From assembly GCA_903858935.1 (NCBI GenBank), contig CAIOKO010000057.1:1-53540 (forward strand): 53,540 nucleotides of DNA, written 5' to 3'. The position numbers and the translations under genes were made by a program. The notes under the pieces were generated by a model. That model did not search any database. It was given only the letters and a program-made list of their open reading frames with translations, and was not told where the DNA came from. Shown here piece after piece: positions 10,111-19,579 of this stretch. This DNA comes from an uncultured Schlesneria sp. (GTDB lineage: Bacteria; Planctomycetota; Planctomycetia; Planctomycetales; Planctomycetaceae). How positions within the stretch are numbered: the stretch's first letter is position 1; every line of letters starts with the position of its first letter.

Positions 10111-10314
10111 TCAGCCCCCCCCAACCAGCGTGACAATTTCAACTTGATCTTCGGCAGCGAGCCTGGTTCGGCCATGTTCGGCTCGTGGAATCACCCGGCG
10201 GTTTAATTCGACTGCCAGAAACTTCGAGTTCAATTTCAGTTGAGCGATCAAGTTCTCGACTGTTGAATCAGCTGCAATTTGCAGTGACTCACCATTCACA
10301 CGAATCGAAATCAT
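10111..10314 (-). CDS. thiS: Sulfur carrier protein ThiS
   Basis: A 67-residue ubiquitin-fold protein that carries sulfur as a C-terminal thiocarboxylate for thiazole formation. The N-terminus has the usual VNGESLQIAADSTVENLI pattern, and AVELNRRVIPRAEH is the typical central segment. The protein ends in ...VTLVGGG; the terminal Gly-Gly is what becomes activated. It lies directly upstream of thiG. The start codon is only about 30 nt past the terminator that ends the preceding gene, so either its promoter overlaps that terminator or it depends on readthrough. Confidence 0.93.
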   Translation of the reverse strand: MISIRVNGESLQIAADSTVENLIAQLKLNSKFLAVELNRRVIPRAEHGRTRLAAEDQVEIVTLVGGG

Positions 10315-10346
10315 TTTTAACGAGCAGCCGTAATCAGAAAAAGAAA

Positions 10347-10370
10347 CCCGGCATCCTGAATAATGCCGGG
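10347..10370 (-). terminator. Rho-independent terminator of the DUF1559 gene
   Basis: An 8-bp perfect GC-rich stem (cccggcat at 10347-10354 with atgccggg at 10363-10370) and an 8-nt loop is followed on the minus strand by a T-rich run (TTTCTTTTTC). It begins 33 bp after the stop of the DUF1559 gene and just before thiS. Confidence 0.85.
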
Positions 10371-10402
10371 CTCATCACATCGAACGCAGTTCCGACGCCG
10401 AA

Positions 10403-11413
10403 TCACCAACCCTCAGTCACGTTCTCGATATTGACCCCGGGAACCATCGCTCGCAACGCTCCATTACGCGTCGAGATGGCTTTAAACACGTTGGCATCGA
10501 CTTTCTTGGAAACGGCTCTGGTCGAGCCATCAACAAGGGCAAAGCAGCACAAGTCGTTGTGTCCGCTGCCAAAACTGAAGAAGTTTAACCCCACAGAATT
10601 ATTGCTCGGCAGATTGGCCGCCCACCACGTGTCAAACAAGTCAGGGTGACCTGGATCATCCCAAACCCGGACACAGCAACTGAAACCATCAGCCCAGAAT
10701 CCATACAGTGAGTCACCGATCATCAGCGTGTTTGACGTACCATCGTTCACATCGGCCATGCGTACCGAACTGCCGTCATACAGCATTCCGTTAGGAGTCG
10801 TTGGAGCATTCTGGAACGTCCCACTGGTGTCGTAGGCACCCATATTCCCCCGATACGTTGAATAGGCCCACCCCTGAGACTGCCCCTGACCAGGCCGACC
10901 GGAAGGAAGGGATTTTGCACTCGGGCAAACGTATGATTGAACGGTTGTTTTCAGATATTGCTCATTCGGTGACGGGACATTGTTGGCTCCGAATTTCGCC
11001 TGACCAAAATCGAGAGAGATCGTCCCTTCACCCATGTTTGAAAGAATAAAGGATTGCCAGCCCCATTCAGGTGGCATGAACCACTTATCGATGGTCGTGA
11101 ACACCTTTTGACGCTTGATCACGGTGTCAAGCACGGCAGGTTCGGGCAACGTTCCAAGCTGACCACCTCCGGTTCCCGGTTGAATAAAACCTGGTGGAAA
11201 ACAGCGGTACGAACTTTCATAGTTGTGCATCGCGAGCACAATCTGCTTCAGGTTGTTCAAGCACTGAGCCCGCCTGCCAGCCTCTCTTGCCTGCTGCACT
11301 GCTGGAAGCAATAACGCCGCCAGCATCGCAATAATCGCGATCACGACGAGAAGCTCAATCAGAGTAAATCCCTGTCTGGGCGATTGTCGGTTAATTTTAT
11401 GACGACGAATCAT
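10403..11413 (-). CDS. DUF1559 prepilin-like protein (H-X9-DG)
   Basis: A 336-residue member of a family greatly expanded in planctomycetes. The N-terminus has a type IV prepilin-like leader and cleavage site: basic residues, then [17 protein letters not shown] (15-31), with the Glu at mature position +5. The DUF1559 body follows, including the N-terminal [18 protein letters not shown] helix and [12 protein letters not shown]. Near the C-terminus [14 protein letters not shown] contains the signature His, nine residues, Asp-Gly. Proteins of this type are expected to be processed by a prepilin peptidase and are thought to build surface or pseudopilus structures; their exact role is unknown. A strong terminator follows the gene. 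Confidence 0.9.
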   Translation of the reverse strand: MIRRHKINRQSPRQGFTLIELLVVIAIIAMLAALLLPAVQQAREAGRRAQCLNNLKQIVLAMHNYESSYRCFPPGFIQPGTGGGQLGTLPEPAVLDTVIKRQKVFTTIDKWFMPPEWGWQSFILSNMGEGTISLDFGQAKFGANNVPSPNEQYLKTTVQSYVCPSAKSLPSGRPGQGQSQGWAYSTYRGNMGAYDTSGTFQNAPTTPNGMLYDGSSVRMADVNDGTSNTLMIGDSLYGFWADGFSCCVRVWDDPGHPDLFDTWWAANLPSNNSVGLNFFSFGSGHNDLCCFALVDGSTRAVSKKVDANVFKAISTRNGALRAMVPGVNIENVTEGW

Positions 11414-11556
11414 CTATCGGCTCCTTCAGTTTTGAGCGGCGTTCTCGAGTTGTTGTCGCAAACCGATTCAGACACATCAGTCCTTGACAAACTGCAATCC
11501 ATGCGTTGACGCTAACAAAACTGAGTCATCTTTTCAAACCCCGTTTTTTGCGGAGA

Positions 11557-12831
11557 TCAAGATTTTTTGTCTTGAGTGTTCGCAGCCTCGCGATTGGCAT
11601 TCAGGCGATACAGATATTCGCCCGACTTACGGACCAGCAAGACCCCTTCATCTTCTCGATTGGCGAATGACTCGACGTCAATCGACGCAGGGTCGCGGTA
11701 GCCGAGGTTAATGCGTCGGCACGTTTCTTCAGAGATCCCACTGGCTAATGTGACGCGGACTCGGGGAGTCTCCACGCCGTTCTCGTAAGTTCCGCTTCCG
11801 CGAACATGCGTCGAATGGGCCAGCACTCCCCACGGGATGTCCTTGAATCGATCCCATTGCTTCGTGAAATAGTCGCGCACATGATAACCGACTTGTTCAA
11901 TTAACTTTCCATGCGTCACTGAGATCTCGTGCATGTGAGGGGCATAGATGATCAGCTCGCCCCCGTCGGCCACGACAGGTTCCATCTTGTACATACACTT
12001 GCCAGCTACCCAGAGTTCGTCATACATCGGTGGGGCGCACGAAAGGACTTGTTTAAAAGGACGGTCACAGCGCTTGATGTGAACGCGGTTCGAAAGATCT
12101 GCCGCCTCGTTCCATGCGGATTCCGGTGTCCCGTAAAATAACCCATGAAGGCTGCAATCCGACGACACGACAAAGGTAATCGCCCGGCGGGTTTGACGAA
12201 TCATTTGCGCTGCCGCATTGACGACCCGTCGAACCGGAGTGTCTTTCACACCGATGATCTCGGCATTGGTGATTAACGCTCCCAGCCAATGGAAGAAATT
12301 CAAGATGTCCGGGCCACCGATTCCAGGGAAAAAATATTTGTTCCCTCCCGAAAAACCGACGACCTCGTGCGGAAACACCGGTCCGAGAACCAGCAACAGG
12401 TCGTAGTCCTCGATCCTGGAATTAATCTGAACCGGAACCTCAAGCGATAAGAGCCCGTTCGACAGTTCTTCCGTCTCTTTTTTTCCCAGTGTTCCAATCG
12501 TCAACAGACGCTCGGGGCGATCCCATTCGTGATTGAACACCTGCAATTGGTAAAACAACCGACGCCGCTCGGTTTCGTCAATTCCGAGCAGTTTCGCGAT
12601 CTGCGTGTCTGACATCGGAGGATGCGTCCCCAATGCGACAAGGACATCGATCGACTGGCAGTGCGGACGGATTTCCCGAAACAACGCGTCAAATAACAAC
12701 GGAAGCGGGGCCGTCCGCGTCGCATCCGGAACGATGAGCAGAATTTTCCGGCCGGCGAAGTCTTCCTTTGACAAACGGGAAAACCATTCGCGGACATCGG
12801 CAGGTGAAAGTGTCGGAATCAAATCAGCCAT
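11557..12831 (-). CDS. LarA-family nickel-pincer racemase/epimerase
   Basis: A 424-residue protein of the lactate racemase (DUF2088) family, which uses a covalently bound nickel-pincer nucleotide to racemise 2-hydroxyacids. Motifs are PDATRT (35-40), GTHPPM (68-73), PHEVVGFSGGNKYFFPGIGG (154-173) and FFHWLG (179-184). His155, Lys165 and His181 have the same mutual spacing as His174, Lys184 and His200 of Lactobacillus plantarum LarA, so the cofactor-binding Lys and nickel-ligand His residues are kept. Many family members act on substrates other than lactate, so the substrate is open. The cofactor-making genes larB, larC and larE are not in the window. The start overlaps the end of the FHA gene by 8 bp. 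Confidence 0.88.
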   Translation of the reverse strand: MADLIPTLSPADVREWFSRLSKEDFAGRKILLIVPDATRTAPLPLLFDALFREIRPHCQSIDVLVALGTHPPMSDTQIAKLLGIDETERRRLFYQLQVFNHEWDRPERLLTIGTLGKKETEELSNGLLSLEVPVQINSRIEDYDLLLVLGPVFPHEVVGFSGGNKYFFPGIGGPDILNFFHWLGALITNAEIIGVKDTPVRRVVNAAAQMIRQTRRAITFVVSSDCSLHGLFYGTPESAWNEAADLSNRVHIKRCDRPFKQVLSCAPPMYDELWVAGKCMYKMEPVVADGGELIIYAPHMHEISVTHGKLIEQVGYHVRDYFTKQWDRFKDIPWGVLAHSTHVRGSGTYENGVETPRVRVTLASGISEETCRRINLGYRDPASIDVESFANREDEGVLLVRKSGEYLYRLNANREAANTQDKKS

Positions 12832-13363
12832 TCAGCCATTCCAGTGCCTGGTCATCTTCATCGGGCGTTTTTGGGGAGGAAGCGCCGTTCGTCGGCGTCG
12901 GTTTTGAAGCAGGATTTCCCGCTTGTGGTTTTGACTTGGAGGATCCTGGGCGTTCCCGCGGCAAGACGCGGTCACGTGGATTACCACCGAGTCCCGCTTT
13001 TTCCAGCAGACTCATGGCGAAGGGGTCAACGTCATCCGGTTCAGGCGGAACACCATCAGGATCGGGAGTGTATTGAATTTCAAAAGGATGCCGCGCAAAC
13101 ATCAACGTGTCGCCGGATTGCAAAAACTTCTCGTCAATTCGCTCGCCATTAACTTTTGTCCCGTTACGGCTGAGGTCAGTTGCTCGCCAATAACCGTTGA
13201 TGTATTCCAGCCGACAGTGATGCGACGAAACGTTGGCAAAGTCGAGTCGAATATCGCAACTTGGGCGTCGACCGATAATTAATTGCGGCTTCAACAGCGG
13301 AATTGGATCACCGCCACCGACTGGAACCAGTTGTCCCAACATTTGATCAATTTCCTCCATCAA
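12824..13363 (-). CDS. FHA-domain protein
   Basis: A 179-residue soluble protein. Residues about 27-97 form a forkhead-associated domain, with the phosphothreonine-binding residues in place: GRR (31-33), SSHH (46-49), SRNGTKVNG (65-73, with Asn67-Gly68 and Asn72-Gly73). The C-terminal half is a low-complexity Pro/Ser/Lys/Asp tail that ends in an acidic motif (DEDDQALEWLNG). FHA domains read Thr phosphorylation by Hanks-type kinases. The gene overlaps the LarA-like gene by 8 bp, so the two are probably translated together. What phosphoprotein it binds is unknown. Confidence 0.88.
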   Translation of the reverse strand: MMEEIDQMLGQLVPVGGGDPIPLLKPQLIIGRRPSCDIRLDFANVSSHHCRLEYINGYWRATDLSRNGTKVNGERIDEKFLQSGDTLMFARHPFEIQYTPDPDGVPPEPDDVDPFAMSLLEKAGLGGNPRDRVLPRERPGSSKSKPQAGNPASKPTPTNGASSPKTPDEDDQALEWLNG

Positions 13364-13728
13364 ATGCCTGCGTACGACACAACAAGGCGATGTTTCACTT
13401 GATCATCGATTCTTCGGCAATCTGCCGTTCGAAACGAGTATAAATTCACAGAATCTTCAAAATACCCAACAGGGAAAGTGTCTTAAATTGATTCGCGAGA
13501 ATCAATTGGCAAATTCTGTCTGCCGGGCAAGATTTCATAAAAAAACTGTACAACGTGACTAATCATCATGCGAAAATCCTCATTTTTGCAAATTCCGCTG
13601 CTTTGACCTGATCAAACTTTTTGTCCAGCAAATTCCAGGTTGTTGAAACCGGCTGACTTGAGGCAAATTTGAAGCAGGTTAGAATCTTTCGAGTTGTTCC
13701 TGTCCTTGAATGTTCAGAAAGAAAAATC
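13364..13728. promoter_or_regulatory. Divergent intergenic region with a 9-bp palindrome
   Basis: About 365 bp between the divergent FHA/LarA-like pair and the SPFH gene, AT-rich relative to its neighbours. It holds an inverted repeat with 9-bp arms (13486-13494 and 13499-13507; core attgattc-gcga-gaatcaat). Placed between two divergent transcription units, it could be a repressor site, but nothing else supports that. No gene is seen here. Confidence 0.35.
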
Positions 13729-14838
13729 ATGGGATTGTTTGACAAGTTGCGCGGCGAACTGATCGACATCGTTGAATGGATCGATGACACCCGTAACACC
13801 CTTGTCTGGCGGTTTCCACGCTACCAGAACGAGATCAAACAGGGAGCCCAGTTGATCGTTCGGCCGGGACAACTTGCCGTATTTGTGATGCACGGCAAAG
13901 TGGCCGATATGTTCGAGCCCGGGACCCATACTCTTAATACGCAAAACCTGCCGCTTCTCAGCACGATCGCGGGTTGGAAATTTGGCTTCAACAGTCCGTT
14001 CAAGTCGGAAATCTATTTCATTACCACCCGACAGATCACCGATTTGAAATGGGGAACTCCAAACCCCATTATGCTGCGTGATCCGGAGTTTGGCCCAATC
14101 CGGCTGCGAGCCTTCGGAACCTATGCGCTCAAGGCGGTCGAACCGAAAGCGCTGCTCACCGAACTCGTCGGAACAGACGGTATCGTCGAAGCAGACGAAG
14201 TGACCGAGTTGATGCGAGCCATTATTTCCTCAGCCATGGCTGACATGCTCGCTGAAAAGCAGGTCGCGGCTCTCGATCTGGCGTCGAAGTACACCGAATT
14301 CTCCGAAGAACTGAGAAAGTACGTTCAGGAACGGATTGATGACGAATATGGCCTGGCCATTCCGCAATTGATCATCGTTAATATTTCGTTGCCTGAAGCG
14401 GTGGAAAAAGCGCTGGATACCCGTACCAGCATGGGTGTTCTCGGTGACATGACCAAGTTTCAACAGTATTCACTCGGCGAAGCCATGCGGGAATCAGCTC
14501 AACATGGCGGGGGAGGCGAAGGACTCGGATTGGGAATGGGGGTTGCCATGGCTGGCCGCATGATGACCACGCCGGGTGTCGGAATGGGCGTTCCCGCTGG
14601 TGGATCACCTGTACCACCGCCGCTCCCCGCCTGGCACGTCGCAGTCAATGGACAACCTCAGGGACCGTATTCTCCAGAGCAAGTACAGCAATCGATCGCC
14701 GCCGGCCGGATCACTTCAGAAACCTTGCTCTGGTCCCCTACGATCGCTGGTTGGACTGCGGCCTCAAAGCTCCCCGACTGGGCAGTCTATTTCCAGAAGG
14801 CCGCTACCCCCACTCCACCGCCGATACCGCCTCAGTAA
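13729..14838 (+). CDS. SPFH-domain protein with C-terminal GYF_2 domain
   Basis: I start this at ATG 13729 (MGLFDKLRGE) rather than the upstream frame start at 13669, because family members begin with this motif and GAAAGAAAAATC just before offers a weak ribosome-binding site. The 369-residue protein has an SPFH-type (stomatin/band 7-like) domain, with GQLAVFVMHGKVADMFEPGTH and LRAFGTYALKA, then a helical stretch. A Gly/Met-rich linker (GGGGEGLGLGMGVAMAGRMM) is followed by a GYF_2 domain (about residues 298-350: WHVAVNGQPQGPYSPEQV, then LLWSPTIAGW). SPFH proteins form membrane-associated oligomers; GYF_2 domains bind peptides. There is no transmembrane segment. The cargo is unknown. Confidence 0.85.
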   Translation: MGLFDKLRGELIDIVEWIDDTRNTLVWRFPRYQNEIKQGAQLIVRPGQLAVFVMHGKVADMFEPGTHTLNTQNLPLLSTIAGWKFGFNSPFKSEIYFITTRQITDLKWGTPNPIMLRDPEFGPIRLRAFGTYALKAVEPKALLTELVGTDGIVEADEVTELMRAIISSAMADMLAEKQVAALDLASKYTEFSEELRKYVQERIDDEYGLAIPQLIIVNISLPEAVEKALDTRTSMGVLGDMTKFQQYSLGEAMRESAQHGGGGEGLGLGMGVAMAGRMMTTPGVGMGVPAGGSPVPPPLPAWHVAVNGQPQGPYSPEQVQQSIAAGRITSETLLWSPTIAGWTAASKLPDWAVYFQKAATPTPPPIPPQ

Positions 14839-14883
14839 TCTTGAGTCAATTTATCGTTTAACCCGCAGCCAGCGGCGCAGGCG

Positions 14884-14902
14884 AATCGGCGTTCAGCCGA
14901 TT
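14884..14902. terminator. Weak hairpin after the SPFH gene
   Basis: A 7-bp stem (aatcggc at 14884-14890, gccgatt at 14896-14902) with a 5-nt loop, 45 bp after the SPFH stop, followed by tttcttcg. The T-run is short, so it may be only a partial terminator. The remaining space to 15123 shows no gene. Confidence 0.35.
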
Positions 14903-15123
14903 TCTTCGAACGTCTCTGGACTCGGGTGACGCACGCCTAACGAGTAAGAGGGCTAACGGCAATACTCGAATGATGATGACGCTCCGGGTTTGTCATTGAC
15001 GCCGCTTGTTCCCGCTTCTCTTCGAGGCGCGGTTAAACGATGGCGACAAAGAACCCGGCTGCAGTCCGTCCGTTTTTGACGAATCAGTTTGTCACAGACT
15101 TTCGATTCGATTGCTCACGATCT

Positions 15124-16272
15124 TTATTTTTTTGCAGCCTGCAATTTGACTTTAAGTCTCGCGGGCTGATTTCTCCTGATCACGACGACAGAGATTTCTT
15201 CACCAGGTTTTTTTCCATTCAAGGCTTTGGCCATATCGCTTTCCGTACGAATCGGTTGTCCTGCAATTTCGACAACGATGTCACCCAGATAAATCGTCCC
15301 GTCATCGTCACGAAATGTCCCTCTGATCCCGGCCGCTTCAGCGCTGCTGTTTTCAAACACCCGTTCGACCAGAGAGCCTCGCGTGATCCCCAGTCGGCGA
15401 GTGATCGAGTCGTCAAACAACTTGAATCCCGGCACAACTCGTTCCATGCGACTCGACTTGATCAGTTCAGGAACGACCTGATTGACAATGTCGACTGGCA
15501 CCGCGAAGCCGATCCCCGAAAAGGCTCCTGATTCACTGACAATCATGGTGTTTACACCGATCACTCGGCCGGCACTATCCAGCAGCGGTCCTCCCGAATT
15601 TCCGGGATTGATCGCGGCATCGGTCTGAATCACCCCTTCAATCGAGCGGCCAGTCATCGATTTGATTTCACGACCCAGCCCGCTGATGACCCCTGTCGTC
15701 AATGTTTGATCCAGGCCAAACGGACTGCCGATCGCAAAGACCTTTTGCCCGACCTGCAGTCCCGCCGATTCACCGATCGCTACTTTCTTTAATCTTCCCG
15801 GCGGGGCTTCAATCTTGAGGACCGCAATGTCTTTGTCGAGTTCATACCCCACCAGTGTCGCATCCCACGAGCTGTTGTCGGCCAAATTGACTTTGGCCGC
15901 TTGCGCATTACGAACGACGTGAAAGTTGGTGACGACGTGTCCCGCATCATCGTAGATAAACCCCGTCCCTGTCCCCTCTGGGATTTCAAGAACATTGAAG
16001 TTTAACCGATCGCGACGATGAGCGAGCGTGGTGATATGCACGACACTTGGTGAGGCTTCTCGAAAGATCTGAATTGTGGATTTTTCATCATCCGACAAGT
16101 CCCCTCGTGGGGTCACGGGGCGTGACTCCCTGGCGGCGCGGCCACCGAAGCCTGGCAGATAACCGGCATTCTGCAGCATGATTCCCGCGACGGCCAGCAG
16201 CAGCAACGAAACCATCCATGCGGGAACCGAGGCTGCCTGCGGAGCCGATTGTCGATCGAACCGGTCATTCAT
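15124..16272 (-). CDS. HtrA-type trypsin-like serine protease with one PDZ domain
   Basis: I start at ATG 16272 (MNDRFDRQ) because the upstream extension to 16308 is a basic stretch with no support; this gives 382 residues. One N-terminal membrane anchor (about 20-38) puts the protease in the periplasm. The catalytic triad is visible: His in VVTNFHVV (about 118), Asp in DKDIAVLK (about 148), Ser in NPGNSGGPLL (about 226). A single C-terminal PDZ domain follows (TIYLGDIVVEIAGQPI...NGKKPGEEISVVV). The one-PDZ, membrane-anchored layout is DegS/HhoA-like, unlike the two-PDZ protein at 43499-45028. It would degrade or process misfolded envelope proteins. Confidence 0.9.
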   Translation of the reverse strand: MNDRFDRQSAPQAASVPAWMVSLLLLAVAGIMLQNAGYLPGFGGRAARESRPVTPRGDLSDDEKSTIQIFREASPSVVHITTLAHRRDRLNFNVLEIPEGTGTGFIYDDAGHVVTNFHVVRNAQAAKVNLADNSSWDATLVGYELDKDIAVLKIEAPPGRLKKVAIGESAGLQVGQKVFAIGSPFGLDQTLTTGVISGLGREIKSMTGRSIEGVIQTDAAINPGNSGGPLLDSAGRVIGVNTMIVSESGAFSGIGFAVPVDIVNQVVPELIKSSRMERVVPGFKLFDDSITRRLGITRGSLVERVFENSSAEAAGIRGTFRDDDGTIYLGDIVVEIAGQPIRTESDMAKALNGKKPGEEISVVVIRRNQPARLKVKLQAAKK

Positions 16273-16467
16273 GTTGCGATTCCTACAGGCACGAGCGAGC
16301 CGACGCAATACCCAGGAAGAATCTTAATCTGATCAGCAGCGTCTGTTTCCGGATTCTGGAACGAAGATGCAGCCGGTGTCAATTGAAACCCTCTGCCCCC
16401 AAACAAGAAATCAGGTCCAGCGCCAATCTTAACGACGTTTTGGTGCCTCTGATTCGGGGGCCTCGTA

Positions 16468-16487
16468 GAAGCCGCTTCTTCGGCTTC
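16468..16487. other. Hairpin downstream of cysA
   Basis: A 7-bp inverted repeat (gaagccg at 16468-16474, cggcttc at 16481-16487) with a 6-nt loop, about 75 bp past the cysA stop. There is no T-tract, so it is not a standard terminator; it could be an RNA end-stabilising structure. Confidence 0.3.
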
Positions 16488-16561
16488 CACGGTCGAGCGA
16501 ACACTGCGTGACCGAAGACTGTCGCGCAGTGGGACAAGAAATAAGCCCCCCTGCGACAATC

Positions 16562-17629
16562 TCAGATCGCGTAATCGGCGGCTGGTGGCATAAAGACTCT
16601 GACTCGTCTTGCCGCCACATAAACGAGGTCACCCGGTTTCAACTGCAATTCGGCGTATCTCTCCAGGTTCAAGTCGACATTCAATGCCAGGCCAAATTCT
16701 TCCGAAAAGACGCGGACTTTCGCGACCGATCCCGCAGGATTGACTTGCATCACACGAGCTTCCAGGCTCGACGTTCCAAACGGCGCATGTTCAATATCCA
16801 GCTCGTGCGGTCGGACATATGCCGTGGCATTGCGTGATTCGGCATGTGGATAGTCCGGATAGGCGATATTTAGGGCCCCCATCATGGCCATCCCGTTTTC
16901 AACGCGTCCGTGAAACACGTTCACATTACCGAGAAAGTCCATCACGAACGGAGTTGCCGGATGATCAAAAACTTCCTGAGGTGTCCCTGATTGCTCGATG
17001 TGCCCCTTGTTCATCACCACGACACGGTCGGCCACTTCAAACGCCTCTTCCTGGTCGTGTGTCACAAACACAGTTGTCAGATGAATTTCGTCATGTAATT
17101 GTCGTAACCACTGACGCAACTCCTGCCGCACTTTGGCATCGAGTGCCCCAAAAGGCTCGTCGAGTAACAGCATCCGTGGTTTGACGGCGAGTGCCCGAGC
17201 CAGAGCCACTCGCTGCCGCTGACCGCCTGACAACTGGGAGGGATATCGCTGATGCAATCCTTCCAGGCGAACGAGATGCAGCAACTCGTGGACACGCTCA
17301 TTGATCTCTGATTTGGGCCGGTGGCGGACCCGCATCCCGAAAGCGACGTTTTCGAAAACGGTCATATGGCGGAACAGCGCGTAATGCTGAAAGACGAACC
17401 CCACTTCCCGGTCCTTGGGGGACTGCTGGGTTACATCCTCATTCTCGTACTGCACTTGCCCGCTGTCGGCATTTTCCAGACCGGCAATGATCCTCAGCAG
17501 TGTCGTTTTGCCCGACCCCGATGGTCCCAGCAGCGCCAGCAATGATCCGCTGGGGACCTCCAGACTGACATTGTCCAGGGCCTTGAAATTTCCAAATTGC
17601 TTCGACAGATTTTTGACAATGATACTCAT
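16562..17629 (-). CDS. cysA: Sulfate/thiosulfate ABC transporter ATPase
   Basis: A 355-residue ATP-binding subunit that powers sulfate import. Walker A is GPSGSGKTT (34-42), the Q-loop region is [19 protein letters not shown], the ABC signature is [15 protein letters not shown], Walker B is [12 protein letters not shown] and the switch His is in [16 protein letters not shown]. The C-terminal third is a TOBE-type regulatory region ([11 protein letters not shown]). These residues and the length match CysA, and the two permeases and the binding protein lie upstream on the same strand. It is the last gene of the cluster, 29 bp after cysW. Confidence 0.94.
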   Translation of the reverse strand: MSIIVKNLSKQFGNFKALDNVSLEVPSGSLLALLGPSGSGKTTLLRIIAGLENADSGQVQYENEDVTQQSPKDREVGFVFQHYALFRHMTVFENVAFGMRVRHRPKSEINERVHELLHLVRLEGLHQRYPSQLSGGQRQRVALARALAVKPRMLLLDEPFGALDAKVRQELRQWLRQLHDEIHLTTVFVTHDQEEAFEVADRVVVMNKGHIEQSGTPQEVFDHPATPFVMDFLGNVNVFHGRVENGMAMMGALNIAYPDYPHAESRNATAYVRPHELDIEHAPFGTSSLEARVMQVNPAGSVAKVRVFSEEFGLALNVDLNLERYAELQLKPGDLVYVAARRVRVFMPPAADYAI

Positions 17630-17658
17630 GGAAACTCGCTAAACTATTTGATGACCCG

Positions 17659-18576
17659 TCACTCAGTCTGCTGGATCTCCGCTGCTTCTTTCAAGTCGGC
17701 CTGTGTTTTATGTTCCAGGGCGATCTTGATAAACAACGTGACCAGAGCGAGCATCGTCAACAACGACGCCACGGCGAACGAGCTGGCGTAAGATGCCGCA
17801 GTTCCCCCTTCAAACAACGTATTGACCCGGATCGGCATGGTTTCAGTTTTGCCGATGATTCTTCCGCAGACAACGTACACGGCACCGAACTCACCCATTG
17901 CTCGTGCATTGCAAAGGATCACGCCGTAGAGCAAGCCCCATTTGATGTTCGGAATCGTGACTCGCCAGAACGTCTGCCAGCCATTCGCACCAAGACTGAT
18001 CGCCGCAATTTCTTCCTCTGATCCGATCGCTTCCATTACGGGAATCAATTCCCGCGCAACGAATGGTAAAGTTACAAATGTCGTCGCCAGCACGATCGCC
18101 GGCCAGGCGTTTAAAATCTTGATATCGTGCTGTTGCAACCAGGGACCGAAATAACCCCTGGCACCAAACAGCAGTACGAACATCAAACCTGCCACAACGG
18201 GCGAAATCGCAAATGGCAGATCGATAATCGTGGTCAGGATTGTCCGGCCGGGAAATCGGAATCGAGTGATCGCCCAGGCGGCTGCCACACCGAAAATGAC
18301 ATTGGCAAAGACGGCGATCGGTACCACAAATAGCGTCAGTTGAATCGCGTGCAGCGTTGCGGGATCACCGGTCAGGTTCTTCCAATAGGCACCAAAACCA
18401 TTCGAAAAGGCATGATAAAAAACATTCGCAACTGGCAGAATGACCAGGACAATCAGCACCAGAACGGACAGACTGATTAATGTCCATCGGACCCACCACG
18501 GGTCTTCCTGCGCCGATCGACTGCGTGAGGTCGCAGCGACCTTGGCAGTTGGCAAGTGCTTGGGAATGGAATGCAT
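17659..18576 (-). CDS. cysW: Sulfate ABC transporter permease CysW
   Basis: A 305-residue inner-membrane permease with about six membrane segments, one half of the sulfate channel. The EAA loop that contacts the ATPase reads EEIAAISLGANGWQTFWRVTIPNIKWG (roughly 190-216), and NARAMGEFGAVYVVCG (about 222-238) is the segment typical of CysW. The N-terminus has a basic and Ser-rich cytoplasmic stretch of about 28 residues before the first membrane segment. Spacing to cysT is 56 bp and to cysA 29 bp, so the three form one transcript. Confidence 0.92.
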   Translation of the reverse strand: MHSIPKHLPTAKVAATSRSRSAQEDPWWVRWTLISLSVLVLIVLVILPVANVFYHAFSNGFGAYWKNLTGDPATLHAIQLTLFVVPIAVFANVIFGVAAAWAITRFRFPGRTILTTIIDLPFAISPVVAGLMFVLLFGARGYFGPWLQQHDIKILNAWPAIVLATTFVTLPFVARELIPVMEAIGSEEEIAAISLGANGWQTFWRVTIPNIKWGLLYGVILCNARAMGEFGAVYVVCGRIIGKTETMPIRVNTLFEGGTAASYASSFAVASLLTMLALVTLFIKIALEHKTQADLKEAAEIQQTE

Positions 18577-18632
18577 CAGTTTGACCTTCTTTTGAACCGA
18601 TTCAAGTTCACCTCGATGATTTGTTGTCTTAC

Positions 18633-19460
18633 TTAATTCGCAGCAGAATTGGCGGCCTGGGTCCGTCGTTCTAATGTGTTAATCACGATCAGCATTGCAA
18701 ACGACGCGATCAGCAGCACGATCGCCACAGCTGTGGCTTCGGCATATTTGAATTCTTCCAGCTTTTGAATAATCAGAAAGGGAGCAATTTCGGTTTCCTT
18801 CGGCTTATTGCTCGAAACGAAGACAACCGACCCGTATTCGCCAATCGCCCTGGCAAAGGTCAGGGCGAATCCCGTCGTTAAGGCAGGAAAAAGCGCGGGA
18901 AGCAGCACCCGCGTAAAAGTCTGCCAGCGGCTGGCACCCAGACACGCCGCCGCTTCTTCCACGTCCGCATCAAGGCTTTCCAGTACCGGCTGAACCGTCC
19001 GGACGACAAAGGGAAGACCAATAAACGTCAGGACCATGATGATTGCTGATTGCGAGTAGGCAAGCTCGATTCCCCACGGAAACAGGAACTGACCCAACCA
19101 TCCTTTCTTGACGTAAAGGCTGGAATACACCAGCCCCGCGACAGCCGTCGGCAAGGCAAACGGAAGGTCAACCAGCGAATCGAACAATCGTTTGAACGGG
19201 AAATCGTACCGGACAAGGACCCAGGCTAACATCAGTCCCAGGACAGTATCGATCATCGCAGCCACAGCCGAACTGCTGAAAGTGACGTAGTACGCTGCCC
19301 GAGACCGCTCGGTCCAGGCCGCAGCAATGAACTGCTGAGGAGTCAGCGATGACGCCTTCGTAAAGAGCGCGACCAGTGGGATCAAAACGAGCAGACACAG
19401 ATAGGTCAAAGCAAAGCTGAGGCTCAGGCGAAATCCCGGTAGTATGCGATGTGAGGCCAT
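18633..19460 (-). CDS. cysT: Sulfate ABC transporter permease CysT
   Basis: A 275-residue permease that pairs with CysW. It has about six membrane segments, the DLPFALPTAVAGLVYSSLY stretch and the EAA loop VEEAAACLGASRWQTFTRVLLPALFPAL. FARAIGEYGSVVFVSSNKP near the end is characteristic of CysT/CysU. It is the first permease after the binding protein but is separated from it by 412 bp, far more than the other gaps in the cluster; that gap holds a long inverted repeat. Confidence 0.92.
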   Translation of the reverse strand: MASHRILPGFRLSLSFALTYLCLLVLIPLVALFTKASSLTPQQFIAAAWTERSRAAYYVTFSSSAVAAMIDTVLGLMLAWVLVRYDFPFKRLFDSLVDLPFALPTAVAGLVYSSLYVKKGWLGQFLFPWGIELAYSQSAIIMVLTFIGLPFVVRTVQPVLESLDADVEEAAACLGASRWQTFTRVLLPALFPALTTGFALTFARAIGEYGSVVFVSSNKPKETEIAPFLIIQKLEEFKYAEATAVAIVLLIASFAMLIVINTLERRTQAANSAAN

Positions 19461-19579
19461 GGAAAACCGATTTTTACGAGTGGCTAAAAAAACTTGATTT
19501 TAGGGTTTGCTACCAGGGTTTGCGAACCGTTTCGAGTTTGATCCTCGACGCAACAAATCAAGCAACAAGATTTCTTCAA

